Shown piece by piece: positions 1 through 11,215 of a DNA stretch of 64,000 nt. The notes under the pieces are model-generated. The model was not told where the DNA came from. It searched no databases and saw nothing but the letters and a program-made list of their open reading frames with translations. Made by a program: the position numbers and the translations under genes. Source of the DNA: Phaeodactylum tricornutum CCAP 1055/1. Lineage: Eukaryota > Bacillariophyta > Bacillariophyceae > Surirellales > Neidiaceae. The stretch lies in contig NC_011669.1 of assembly GCF_000150955.2 (NCBI RefSeq), forward strand, positions 1,742,993 through 1,806,992, written 5' to 3'. How positions within the stretch are numbered: position 1 is the first letter of the stretch; each line of letters opens with the position of its first letter.

Positions 1-2977
1 GGGCCGGTGCTTGCCATAACGCTAGTTGTAAAGGAACATCAGCTTCTTCTATCCCAAAAAGTTTCTTCGAAGAGCCGTTTGCCGGGTTCGTCTTCATACC
101 TTGCAATGGCAGTAACTTGAGGCGAATTTTGATCTCATCGATCTGTACTCCACCGGATCCTGGAACACCATTCCCCGTGTGATACATTTGAGCCATTGCT
201 TCTGACTCCGATGCCCAACGGGCTGCAGCGCTTGGTGTCAACTGATTCGTCTGTAATTTTCCGTTCACAATGCGAACTTCCTTCGTCCCATCGCAAATCG
301 CCACGACTTTCCCTTCATGCATCATTGGCCAATTGATGAAGAGAGACTTGTCTAAAATATTCGGGGCTAGTAACTCCACACCTGGCAAAGGCGGCATCTG
401 ATTGAGGGTGAGCAGTGTATTCGGATACTTGGAGGCGCTACCAAAGCAGTTTAATCCGATTGGAAGGAGCTCGACCTTCGCAATTGGTAAAACGCTCAAC
501 GAAGGAAAGCCAGGATACGGTATTTGTGTACCAGAGATAATCTCAGGCATAAAAGCGAGACCAGTCGACTCAAGCTCTTCAACTACGTTGACCGCAGACG
601 ACGATCCAATAATGTCCGGGAGACCAATATTTTTGTTCGGCGACTCAACTGTGTCCGTGCAAGATATATCGTAGCGGTAACAAAACACTTTCCCCCGCGC
701 GTTCCGTCGCCGCTGATCTACAGTTAGTTTATTATCAGGGCAATGAGCAGTAATTGTGTCTTTCAAAAGCTTAATATCAATAAAGGGAAGAAGATTGACA
801 CCTTCCCATGGATTTCTGGAAGTGGTGGACGAGGCAAATTCACGTCAGAATGGAATAATAAAAATGCTACTGCAATTGATCGCTGGGCTTACTTCTTTCC
901 GTTCATGTCGACATCAAACTTTTGAGGATAAAAGTGAATAATTGGAGAATCGGGCATCATCATTAGTCCGCGGTATAATTTCGGCACAAGCGCAGCAGAT
1001 GCAGGAGGTAAACAACCCATGAGCTGTTGAAACGGCTTGAGCGGTTCTCCGAGTTCAAACACAATCTCGTCAAACATTTTAGGAATGTCGATAAGATCAC
1101 TCAACATGGGACCTGGTATCCATGACGAAAGCGATCGTTAGTATGACTGCAACGGCGAAATCCATTGCGAGCACAATCATACCCTTGAGAAACTTACCGT
1201 AATGATACGGATAAAACCATCCCCAACTTATGCATCCCTTATAATAGTAAGCCAGACACCACATGAGACCTTCCATATAGGATTTCCGCAAAGCCCAATG
1301 ATCCTCTTTGTCAAGTGGAGTCATTTTCATCTTTTCGAAATAGTACCTGCCCTTGAAATCCTTTTGTCCAGATTGTGTCACTGCGCTCCAACCATCTACA
1401 AAAGGATTCAATACTGAGGACGAGTCTACTTTGGTCATGATACTTTCAATCATGGTCAGATAGTCATTCTGTTTCGCCGTTTCTGTGGCTTGCAATTCGG
1501 CATCGGACGGCCCATCCGCTTTGCCGTCCCGCTTGTCCCACTTGCGACGCTTTTTAAGGTAGACGGCGTCATCTTTTTCGCGTTTCGTTAAAATTTCCGT
1601 TTCTACGGCCCCAATGGCGGCCACGAACGTTTCCAACCGGGCCGGGTCGGAAATATCACCCGAACTCGTCAAGTACGCTCCAACTGGCCATTGTACACGC
1701 TGACGTTTGTAAATGTCAAAGAGTAAATCAAACGCGCCGTCCCCAATATCCAAAGAAGGCATATGGGGCAAGAAATCGTTCCCCACTAAGAACGTCATGA
1801 ACACGAAATCGTCAATGATGCGTTCTAAATTCCACGTTTCATCCGTACCGGATACAAATTCCATTTTCAAGTACTCTCGCAAAATGGACAAATGCAGGAG
1901 CTGAAAATCTGATTCCTTGGTAAACTTTTTGACTTGTTTGAGTGTATTTTGCGAACCAAAGTTGAAATTGAAATCGATAACTTCACGTAGGATTGTAAAA
2001 TGGGGTTCATGTGTGACCAATCCCAGCATGATGAGATCGGCGTCTTGTCCGTAAATGCAGTGTCGCGTGTTGGGTGCGTAGTTGGGCTGTGCCCTCATTT
2101 CGCGTATATGTTGCATAATCTTGTGCTCGCCTTCCCCGGGGACGTCGTGTCCGGAAAAGATTACCGTCAGTCCGTGCCAGGAGGGGTCTTCCTTGATTTT
2201 TTTGCGAATAAAGTACTGTATGGTGTTGGAGACCTTGGCGAGGAACTCGGTACCGGGGGTAATGCAGTTGGAATCGAACACTTCCCGTTGGTTGCCTTTC
2301 TCATCCTTCAAATCTTTGGTAGCTTCAGCCATGTCCATGGCGGAGCGAAAGCGTCGGGAACGCTGTTGGTTGAGTTTGGCTCGGGGCGCGACACCGTCAA
2401 TGGCCATGTAGACCGAGACTTTGGGTTTGACAATTTGCGTAATGATGCGATCCAAGTCTGCAACAAGATGGGGGTGGCGTTGTATCGGTGAGAAGAATGC
2501 CTTAATGGATTTATGTTGTCGGCAGACAGCGGAGGTACACGGAGCAGGCATCAGCCCCAACGCCAGAATTGTTTCCACAACTTACAATGCATGATTCCAA
2601 GCATCATGTCCCGTTCCGTGATAACATCGGAAATGTCCATATGGGACGGATGCGTACAACCGTGAATGATACCATTCATATCGAGATACAAGTGGTCAAA
2701 CTCGGGCAAGAGAGCATTGTCCGTTACAATCTGGTTGATCTTCGGATAACGCTCGGAAATCCAGCGATAGAACTAACAAAAGGCGCAGACGACAGCATTA
2801 GCAACCATGGTAGTGGAGAAGGTAACGCAAAAAACAATCAACGGTAAGTGCGGTGCCTATTTACTGTAAAGGAGCGCAACATTTGGCTCGTCTACGATCC
2901 TGCGAATCCCCACGGCGTCATTCCAAGTGTTCGTCTGTATCAATTTAATCACGTCCGCGTACCTTGGGAACTCCCAT
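1..2977 (-). CDS. XRN: XRN-family 5'-3' exoribonuclease, partial (3' end outside window)
   Basis: Processive 5'-3' exoribonuclease that degrades 5'-monophosphorylated RNA, either after decapping (XRN1/XRN4 type) or in the nucleus (XRN2 type). Five exons can be joined: 2963-2977 (MGVPK), 2586-2772, 1198-2457, 893-1112 and 815 down through base 1. Introns are 2773-2962, 2458-2585, 1113-1197 and 816-892, all GT-AG and all phase-consistent. The N-terminus reads [15 protein letters not shown], then [21 protein letters not shown]-like ([15 protein letters not shown]), GEGEHKIM, the acidic [12 protein letters not shown] and [12 protein letters not shown], which are the conserved metal-binding blocks of the XRN nuclease. 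Further on come FYPYHYGPMLSD and [14 protein letters not shown], typical of XRN segment 2. The reading frame is still open at base 1, so the tail and the XRN1 versus XRN2/4 class cannot be decided here. It is divergent from the SNF2 gene. Confidence 0.93.
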
Positions 2978-3685
2978 GATGCAACTCGAGCGTTTTTGTT
3001 TGTTTGGGTAGCAAAGCGATCGACTGCCGTTGATTCTTTGCCGTCCAAAGTACCACCAATCAATCAACTGATCGATCAATCCAGCACGTACCCACACTCA
3101 CGATCGGGTGTGGTGGATGGAAACGTTTGGGACACCCGCCAATGTCCTAGACATTCCACTGCCCGAACGGTCGACAGCTTTCGTCTACCAACAGCGACAC
3201 AGCGTTGGGTCTCCGGTTTTGGGAGTCCGGTTGACTATGACTGTAAATTTGCAGTTATCTGGGACGATCCTATAGCGTGTCGTCGTATTTTTCGATATAA
3301 ATTTTTGAACTATTGAATTATCCTTTGGACATTAATCAGACTTGGAATCGACGTGTGACCCGCTCTCTATTCTACTCGAATAGCTTCCATTTTCGTTTCG
3401 AGTAGGTGGGCGCGCTATCTACAGGTAGCGCAAACCCCGCGTCCGCAGCGTTTCTCGCGAGGACGCCGACTAAGGCGCTCTTTTTCCCATTCCGACCCAA
3501 ATTTCCGACGGCTTTGGTCGTCTTCGCCTTTTGCCAAACTCCCCTCGACTCTTGGTCGTAATTGGTCGTCAATCGTACACAACGCACCCACACACGCACC
3601 ACCCGTGAATCTGTATTACTACGGCCCCAGTTCTAGCTAGCTCACCCGCTCACCAGTGCAGTGCAGTGCAGTGCAGAACACAATC
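2978..3685. promoter_or_regulatory. Divergent intergenic region between XRN and SNF2 genes
   Basis: About 700 bases separate the XRN start (minus) from the SNF2 start (plus). Open frames here are short and resemble nothing I recognise. A four-fold pentamer repeat of GTGCA lies at about 3656-3677, directly before the SNF2 start codon. It presumably carries both promoters, but I see no clear TATA box. Confidence 0.5.
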
Positions 3686-6600
3686 ATGACCAAAGGCACG
3701 TTGCAGGGATGGATTGCTACCAAGAAACGGGGCCGGGATGACGTGCAGATTGCGCGTGATCGGGCCCGTGCCGTGGCGAGCCGGCGGCAAGCACCTTCAC
3801 ACGCCCACCAGTCGGCACCGACCCACCAAACATTGCCGGTGGCTAGAAAGGCTGGGACGAAGAAAAAGCGCCGTTCCACTGATTGGGCCGACGACGACGA
3901 CGATTCACTGAACGATTTTGTCGTGGACGACGAGGAAGTCGATTTGGACGAGGACGATGATGATGAAGCGGACTTTGACGAAACTTTATTGGAAGAAGAA
4001 GAGGACGAAGACGACAGAATTGACTGTGAGGCAGCCAAGCAAGCACCGATAAACCCCAAAAGCAGTCGCGGTAAGAAACAGTCGTTGGACTCGAGTGGGC
4101 ACGAGGGCTCCCACCAGGACGAGTTCCGTGGGAAAGCGAAGGTCCCTACGAAAAACGCCAAAAAGAGCGAGCCATCTTCGCGACAAATACACTCTGGGGT
4201 ACCATCTCGGAAAACAGGCGTAATGGCGACTCCCATCACCAAAGAAAAGGTGTTGGCGGCTTTGCTAGATTCGGATGAGGAGATGGACAGATTACCCAGT
4301 GGATCCAAGTTCACCGGTAGCAATACGTCGTCCTCGAGATTTTTTGGGAAAAGCATGTCGTCGAGCGTCGAAAAGTCTACTCCACAAAAAGTCGGCCATC
4401 AAGTGGATGAAGTGGACACACCCTTACAGCTAAACATCAAGAGGAAAAAGGTGGTTGGTAAAACATACTTTTTGGAAGACACCGACGAGGAAGAAAACAC
4501 AAAGACAGCGGTAGTCCAATCATCACGCGTTACCGAGGACGACTATATTTCCGACCCTGACGAAGCCGTTGCCTTGGCGTGGGCTCTCCAAGAAAGCACT
4601 GGTGAGTCGCGGACTGACACTATACAACCCGCTTCGAAACCGCTCGCTAAAGCGACCCCCGTCTTCTTGGAAGATTCCGAAGAGGAAAGCAACAATATTG
4701 TAGACGACCAGAATGACGACGAGCAGGATGTGTACGTCGACGAAGACGCCAAAGCAGCGGGTTCGGTGTTACAAACGGCCAACGAGTTGAGTTCCCAAGT
4801 CTTACAGGGCATGGCCAATTGGTCGGCAACAACAGTTACATCCAGCACCGGTGCCGTTCCTATGGGAATCATTGCCGACGGTGCTCTTGCTCTGGCCTGT
4901 GTTGACAACCCCACGAAATTGTCATCATCTAACGATTCCCGACACGATTGGATTTCGCAAGAAGTGATGCGTGATATTTTACCCGATGTTACGTTGGCCG
5001 ACTATCAGTTGATTGGGGTCAACTGGATGGCCTTATTACACGGAATGAAGTGTGAAGTAACGGGTCGAGATTCGCACACCAATGTAAATGGCGTGTTGGC
5101 TGACGGTAAGTTCAAAAAGTTATGTTGCATGGGGCTTCTATTCTTATAGTACTAACATGTAGTTCGAATTGCTTCTTAAGAGATGGGACTGGGGAAAACT
5201 GTACAGACCATTGCTTTTTTGAGTTGGTTAAAACATTGTCGCGTGCAGCAGTCAAATCAGAAGGCTTCGTCCAGCGGTAGGCACATCGATCTAACGGATT
5301 CGGAGGATGAAAGGAACGACAAAAAACAAAGCATTGAGGAGGAATCGATGGACTATCCCCATCTAGTAGTAGCCCCAGCGTCAGTTCTCTCAAACTGGGA
5401 ACGAGAATTTGAAAGGTTTGCCCCTCATTTGAATGTTGTAAAATACCACGGGAGTATGAACGAACGTTCAGAGTTGCAAGAGGATCTACGCATTTATTTA
5501 CCAAGCAATCGAGCAGCTCGCAAAAAGCACAAAGTGACACCACTAGACGTTATACTAGTGCCCATCACCTACTTTCAAAAAGAGAAATCGGACGATCGCT
5601 CATTTCTTCGTCGCTTCAACTATCACTACATGGTGGTGGATGAAGCACATCTACTAAAGAATGCCAAAGGACTGCGATACAAGTCACTGGATCGCTTCAC
5701 AACGCTCCATAGACTGTTATTGACAGGTACACCCGTTCAGAATTCCCCCAAGGAGCTGATGTGTTTGTTATGCTTTCTCATGCCGTTGTTCTCGCGAAAG
5801 GGAGGAAGCGATTTTGATGATGAACAAGGGAATGATGGTGGAGAAAGTATGCTACAGCACTTCGTGTCGATGGAAGGAGGGAACACTCTGCATGACGAGA
5901 CAGCGTACAAAAAGCTGAAGCAGCTATTTGCCCCCTTTGTCTTGAGACGTAGAAAGCAAGATGTCCTTAGTCAGATCATGCCTCCAAAAGAGCACGCTGT
6001 GGAGATTGTGCAGCTTGACGAGTCGTCTCGTTGCCTCTACGATAAAATCATTTCCGACCATATTCGTTCCAAGAAAAAAGGCGACGCCTCGTCGAGAGAG
6101 CATTTGTTTACTCAACTTCGAAAATGCGCTCATCATCCGCTACTTCTTCGAGCTCGGTATACTTCTCCGACCGAGAAGGAACATTTGGCGAAATGGTTTT
6201 ATCAGTACGGTGCCTTTCGTGGAGAAGGGTGTACAATGGTCAAAGTTCGCGAGGAATTGGATCGATTCAACGACTTTGAAATTCATTTGACTGCTTTAGA
6301 ATTGCTGGAGGAGAATCGACTTCGTCACGAGCAACTTGGTCGTTATGTTTTGCAAGAGAAAGACTTGTTTTCTTCAGCAAAATGCAAGCGGCTTCGGGCC
6401 ATTCTACCGGATTTGGTTGGTAAAGGACACCGTATCTTAATTTTTTCCGTTTGGACAAGTTGCCTGGATCTGCTAAGTTGTTTGATGGAACAAATGGGTC
6501 TAGGGTATCTACGTATGGAAGGCAGCACACCTGTCAACGAGCGACAGGCCCTGATCGATCGATTTACGAGCGAGACCAGTATTCCGGTTTTTCTGCTCTC

Positions 6601-6985
6601 CACGAAGGCGTGTGGGTTGGGTATCAATTTGACTTGCGCGGATACCTGCATTATGCACGATCTCGACTTCAATCCTTTCAACGATTTGCAAGCGGAAGAT
6701 CGTTGTCATCGTATTGGGCAAAAGAAACCTGTCAAAATTATCAAAATGATAACGGAGGATACAGTTGACGAGGATATTTACAAAATGCAGCAACGAAAGG
6801 CTCGAATGAATGCTGCCATCATGGATACAGATTCTAGGGAATGGAACAACGTTGCCGCCAATGAAAAGGGAAACATGCTGAAACATGCAGTGGATCGCTT
6901 TTTGCGTTCACCCACCCAGTCAAGGTCTTCGAAAGAAAGAGGTGACAAGGAAAATAGCGGCAATATTGACATGACGGATGTATAA
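3686..6985 (+). CDS. SNF2-family chromatin remodeller, Fun30/SMARCAD1 type
   Basis: ATP-dependent nucleosome remodeller, acting in the nucleus. Exons are 3686-5105 and 5181-6985 with a 75-bp GT-AG intron; the splice completes the motif ADEMGLGKT. The protein is 1,074 residues. The first half is low complexity, with acidic runs and basic patches. The helicase core follows: DEMGLGKT (Walker A), VVDEAHLLKN (DEAH box), LTGTPVQNS (motif III), LSTKACGLGINL and EDRCHRIGQKKPVKI (motifs V and VI). The DEAH box, the short spacing between the lobes and the RIGQ motif fit the Fun30/SMARCAD1/ETL1 group, whose members act in heterochromatin maintenance and DNA end resection; that assignment is by family resemblance. 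The in-frame GTG upstream at 3656 is not a plausible eukaryotic start, so I chose the ATG at 3686. Confidence 0.9.
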
Positions 6986-7153
6986 ACTGTGCAGCAACAC
7001 AGACTGGATGCCAGAAAAAAGTGGCCAGTTCCACTTTTTCTTTTTCAAATTGTACATAGCTTTCCGACAGCTATTCAGTCATCTCAATGGCATGGCAGTC
7101 CAGTTAACTCGAGAAATATTTAGTCAGCTTTATGAACCCATTCATTTTACATC

Positions 7154-8422
7154 TTAGTTCGATTTGGTGTCGGTTATTCCTTGTCGTTTGGTCCGCGACG
7201 CCCGAACCATCTGAAACGCCCGTTTCTTGGCGTCCACAGTCTTATTGTGCTTTGCAATTTCTTGCCTTTCCGTCGTGGCTTGTCCCCTCACAGTCTTAAC
7301 GAGTTTTTCTGCCGCCTTTGTTAAACTCTCTGGCTCTTGCCCTGGAACAGGTTTGGGTGCATCCCAGATACCAAAGTACGAGCGAGCCGCCGGAGCTTTC
7401 AGAATAGCTGTCTGCGTTAGGGTCATGAAGTTGTTGCTGGTCCAGTAACAAAGCATGGCGGCTTCAAAATTCACACATACAGGTACCATGCCAATTGACA
7501 TGACTCGGAAGAAATTCACCATGAGGTGTCCTGATTGGGCATTCTGAGCTACCATTTGTTCCTTTCCCAATTCAATCAGCGCCAAGAAAGAGAGAGCAGA
7601 AGTGAAAGGCAGAATATACAGTGGATCGGAGGCCGTGAGATCAGTGAACCAATACATTCCACCAGTAGATAGCTCCTCTGGAAAAATAGAGGGCATTTTG
7701 CGAAGACCGAAAAACATTCCCATAAAAAGAGGCATCTGTATGACTGGCCCAGCAAAGGCCCGAAAAGGCTTGACCTTGTACTTGGCGAAAATGGCCTTCA
7801 TTTGGCCGGAAAACTGCAACTGATCTTGGCGAGATGGAGTCCCCAAAGCTTCGTAGCGCGCTTTAATTTGCTGAAGTTCCGGTTGCAGATGTGCCATACG
7901 AGAGCTTGTTTGCTGGGATGCAACCATGACAGGGAATAAACACAGTCGAAGGATCACTGTGACGCCGACAATGGACCAGCCATACTCGAGCCCAGAAAAC
8001 TCATGAAGACTTTTGACCGCCAAGATGGCTTGATCCGCCAAGTTGTACCAGGTTGGATCCCAAGGAGCTTGCTCCGCCGCAGCAAACCAAGCATCACCAG
8101 TCGAAGTAACTCCCTCCGTGAGTTGTTTCTGTGAGTCTTCAAAAAGCCTGTTCAAGGTTTCATCAACAGACGCCGACGTGTCGTTTATCTCGTTCCGATT
8201 TTCTGGTCCGGAGCTAAAGTTTCGTGCTGCGATGCTCGTCAGAAGCGATGCATTTTGTTGATAGAATTTCGCCTCTACGTTTGGTACAAGGAACGCCGCA
8301 TTGTTTGAAGTTACTTTTCTTACGCCTCTGTCTGCGGAAGGTAACGATATCCCGGCTTGTCCCGACGCCAGGAGTGATCTCGGAAAGGCAGCGACGGCTC
8401 TGGATGATACCACGCGGATCAT
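7154..8422 (-). CDS. OXA1: OXA1/YidC-family inner-membrane insertase, mitochondrial
   Basis: Inserts membrane proteins into the mitochondrial inner membrane. Single exon of 422 residues. The N-terminus (MIRVVSSRAVAAFPRSLLASG) is rich in Arg, Ser and Ala and lacks acidic residues, as in a mitochondrial presequence. The YidC/Oxa1 core starts at about residue 145 with YGWSIVGVTVILRLCLFPV, the usual first membrane helix plus the RLCLFP motif with its conserved Arg. It continues with QMPLFMGMFFGLRKM and a final pair of hydrophobic helices containing LCYWTSNN. The C-terminal tail of about 70 residues is strongly basic, as in OXA1 proteins whose tails bind the mitochondrial ribosome. It could instead be the plastid paralogue ALB3, but there is no signal-peptide-like leader. 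It converges with the SNF2 gene (168 bp between stops). Confidence 0.9.
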   Translation of the reverse strand: MIRVVSSRAVAAFPRSLLASGQAGISLPSADRGVRKVTSNNAAFLVPNVEAKFYQQNASLLTSIAARNFSSGPENRNEINDTSASVDETLNRLFEDSQKQLTEGVTSTGDAWFAAAEQAPWDPTWYNLADQAILAVKSLHEFSGLEYGWSIVGVTVILRLCLFPVMVASQQTSSRMAHLQPELQQIKARYEALGTPSRQDQLQFSGQMKAIFAKYKVKPFRAFAGPVIQMPLFMGMFFGLRKMPSIFPEELSTGGMYWFTDLTASDPLYILPFTSALSFLALIELGKEQMVAQNAQSGHLMVNFFRVMSIGMVPVCVNFEAAMLCYWTSNNFMTLTQTAILKAPAARSYFGIWDAPKPVPGQEPESLTKAAEKLVKTVRGQATTERQEIAKHNKTVDAKKRAFQMVRASRTKRQGITDTKSN

Positions 8423-9179
8423 GCTTACAAGTCAAACTAAATATTAATGGAGCTCGATGCCAGTCAATCTCTCGTAACCTTGATGTCGCGCACACTGTAG
8501 AAGAAAATCCCGTCTACCAAACAAAGATTTCGTTCCCTGTGGACCTGTGAGGTGGCTCTCGTCGGCACTATTTATGATCCATTTGGTGCTCTGTGTTGCG
8601 TTTGCTTTTGTCGTTGGACGTAGACTGCCTGACCCTCCATTCAATGGTATGTCCATCGTCCGATAAGGTATTTTGAGCGCTGCGACTGCCAGACGTACTC
8701 AGAATGTGAATTTACAGTTACATACCGAACTCATGTTCATACAGTGGACAGAGGAGTGGAGCAGCCGTGTCCCTAACTGAAAAAGGATATATACCTGGAA
8801 TGTACCGTCTAGATGTACCGACCATAAGTCCACTATCGAAAAAGTAAAAAGCAGGCATGGAATGGAGAGATATCTCTAAATATTTCGAAAATATCATGAA
8901 TGACTTTTCAGTCTCTACATTTTGAGAACAATCACAGGTTTCGGCGTAATGAAGACACCAGATCACGAAATCAAACTTCGCGATCGCATAAGAGACATTG
9001 TTACTGACAGTGAAACTGGTCTGATCGATTTCATTAAAGGTCAAATCCTCGCTACATCGCTATTCTATACCAAAATACCTCAAACCTTGGGAAAAGAAGA
9101 GCACCACGCTTCGGTTGGACGGTGTATCGTGTATCCAATTTTTGGGGAGGAGCGCGGTCGTCGGGGCGGAAGCAGTTCA
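8423..9179. promoter_or_regulatory. Divergent intergenic region OXA1 / SGNH gene
   Basis: Holds the promoters of the OXA1 gene (minus) and the SGNH-like gene (plus). The element TTTACAGTTA lies at 8711-8720, one of several similar copies near gene starts in this window. An in-frame ATG of the plus gene at 8949 leaves open whether 8949-9179 is leader or coding. Confidence 0.4.
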
Positions 9180-11192
9180 ATGGGCAGGCATTCAAATCGA
9201 TGGAACATGTTACGCCGCATTTTACGTAGCCCAGCTCTTTACTTGACCTTGGGTATCTATTTGGGCGGACATTTGCGGCTTCTCAAACCTCTTTTTGACA
9301 CGCTGGAAGAACTCGAGGCTACTAGTAGAAATATTGCCAAGGAGATGGAACATCGTGTCGATCAGTTTAGCGAAAAGTTGCAAAATTGCCATCGAGATGC
9401 TCCTGTTGCGTCGTCTACTTTAGCTTCAGTCTGGAAAAAATCGTTCTCAGAAAAACGTGAAGCAGATCAGCAAGCCAGCAATCCGGTTTGTCAAAAGTTT
9501 GACGGCTCGCCGTTTGGCCCACCGTCAGCAAACTCACTTTGGCTAATGTTCCGAGATCGGATACACGCTTCGAGTCGCTTGACCAAAGACTCCACTTTCA
9601 CGCAAAGCAAGATGATTGACGAGCTGATCAATCTCGTTTCTCCTCGACTCGTAAATTCGGTAAAATCGGTAGTTCGTGATTGGACCCGGGTGGATGAAAT
9701 CCTGATGAAGGCCATGGAACGGTACCAATTTTTGGAGGCCGAAAACAACGACAATGAATTCCCGACGTCGCTAGACGCCCCACCACCCGTCCGAATACTT
9801 GTGATGGGTGGTTCGGTAACGCGCGGTACGAATTGTGCAATTTCGATCCCTGGTGTTACACGTTTCGACTGTGCATGGCCGAGTCGTTTGGAGCAACTTC
9901 TCAATCGGTTATTCTTTAACGACAAGAATATCGTCGAAGTCAAAGTTGTGGGGATTGGAGGTTCAAATTCGGCTACGGGAACGGTCATCTTAAAAGATGA
10001 GCTACTACGAAAAGATGCCCGGAATCCGGACATTCTGATTCATTCCTACGCGACCAACGACATGCATGTCCTCACCATGGAACAAGCCAAAAACAGTAAC
10101 ATCACTTTACATAGTCGAGTATTCGGAATGTCGCAAGCTTTTGTACGGGAAACGCTCAAAGCCAATCCATGTACCAAGGAACCACTTCTGCTTTGGATGG
10201 ATGACTATCTAGGGAACGAACAAAGGGATATCTTGGCTATTTCAGAACTATCCCAAGGTATTCATGTCCTTGCAAACTACTATGGCTTTACATTCCTTTC
10301 ATATGCTGATATGGTTCGCGATTGGGTTTATGGGGACACTCGTGAAACACTCTTTTCCCCATCAGGATGGTACCAAAAGGGAGTTTTTGCACGGGAGGTG
10401 CATCCTGGAGCTGGCGCGCATCTAACAATGGCCTATGTTGTTGCGTTCAATTTACTTAATCTCATCACCACGTACTGTGCCCTTGAAACCAACGTTTTGC
10501 CGTTGCCATTGCAGGCAGTAAACAAACAAATTTCTGCTGCGCGCCGATTCGACAAAAAGGAAGAATTTGGGTTGATTGGCAAGCCAGCACCTTTGCCGAA
10601 GGGCATTCCTCCACAATTGAGTAGGGGGCTAAGTCTGGAACACATTAGCGATCTTTGGCATGAATCGTCTCACGAGCTTGGAGCACCCAATCCAGATTCT
10701 CCCCCACCAGATTGCCGCGATAAGTGCATATTTTCATGGGTCAGTGGCATGGATATGGAACAAAATGATCCCGTTTGGGTCAACAAACTATTCGCACCGT
10801 TCATTCTGAAGTCGACCGATTGGAAACTAGCCGAAGGTCATAAGAAAATAGGATACATTCCTATCGGACCAATTGGCTCGACTTTGTCACTAGAGTTTAA
10901 AGACGTCGGTCAGCCAATTCAGTCTGTGTCACTGTTTACAATGAAAAGTTATGGTCCCAAGTGGAAGGACAGCGAGGTACGAGTGACTATTTCAGCCCGT
11001 TCAGAACAAAGCAGAGAATGGGACACTGTTGGAATTCGTGACCTTGTTGGTGCTCACGAGAAGAAAACTAGTGAAATGTACATGGAGATTTTCTCGTTCG
11101 CAGAAGTGCAAAAAAATGGCTCCGTACGTATCGACATGGCTCTATCCAGCGGTATAACATTCAAACTCTTGGGACTCACGATATGCAGCTAG
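9180..11192 (+). CDS. Membrane-anchored SGNH/GDSL-hydrolase-like protein
   Basis: Probable hydrolase of the SGNH (GDSL) fold; the substrate is unknown. From the ATG at 9180 the protein is 670 residues. An in-frame ATG at 8949 would add 77 residues, but the 9180 start places a basic N-terminus (MGRHSNRWNMLRRILRS) directly before a hydrophobic stretch (PALYLTLGIYLGG), a type II signal anchor. The catalytic domain starts at about residue 203. Block I is MGGSVTRG (GDS changed to GGS, Ser near residue 212), block III is SYATND (near 292) and block V is EVHPGAGAH (His near 408). The last 150 residues show no motif I know. The architecture suggests a Golgi or cell-surface esterase/acetyl-transferase-like enzyme on polysaccharides; this is inference. 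Its stop lies 23 bp from the convergent TOP3B stop. Confidence 0.65.
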   Translation: MGRHSNRWNMLRRILRSPALYLTLGIYLGGHLRLLKPLFDTLEELEATSRNIAKEMEHRVDQFSEKLQNCHRDAPVASSTLASVWKKSFSEKREADQQASNPVCQKFDGSPFGPPSANSLWLMFRDRIHASSRLTKDSTFTQSKMIDELINLVSPRLVNSVKSVVRDWTRVDEILMKAMERYQFLEAENNDNEFPTSLDAPPPVRILVMGGSVTRGTNCAISIPGVTRFDCAWPSRLEQLLNRLFFNDKNIVEVKVVGIGGSNSATGTVILKDELLRKDARNPDILIHSYATNDMHVLTMEQAKNSNITLHSRVFGMSQAFVRETLKANPCTKEPLLLWMDDYLGNEQRDILAISELSQGIHVLANYYGFTFLSYADMVRDWVYGDTRETLFSPSGWYQKGVFAREVHPGAGAHLTMAYVVAFNLLNLITTYCALETNVLPLPLQAVNKQISAARRFDKKEEFGLIGKPAPLPKGIPPQLSRGLSLEHISDLWHESSHELGAPNPDSPPPDCRDKCIFSWVSGMDMEQNDPVWVNKLFAPFILKSTDWKLAEGHKKIGYIPIGPIGSTLSLEFKDVGQPIQSVSLFTMKSYGPKWKDSEVRVTISARSEQSREWDTVGIRDLVGAHEKKTSEMYMEIFSFAEVQKNGSVRIDMALSSGITFKLLGLTICS

Positions 11193-11215
11193 CAGCAATT
11201 GTAGCAGAAACGTAT

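Noticed and set aside
2927-3316. 129-codon plus-strand frame upstream of the XRN gene
   Set aside because: It overlaps the XRN first exon and intron in antisense, resembles nothing known and has no splice or leader support.
4096-4356. Minus-strand Ser-rich frame opposite the SNF2 gene
   Set aside because: It is the antisense shadow of the acidic and Glu-rich coding sequence of the SNF2 gene.
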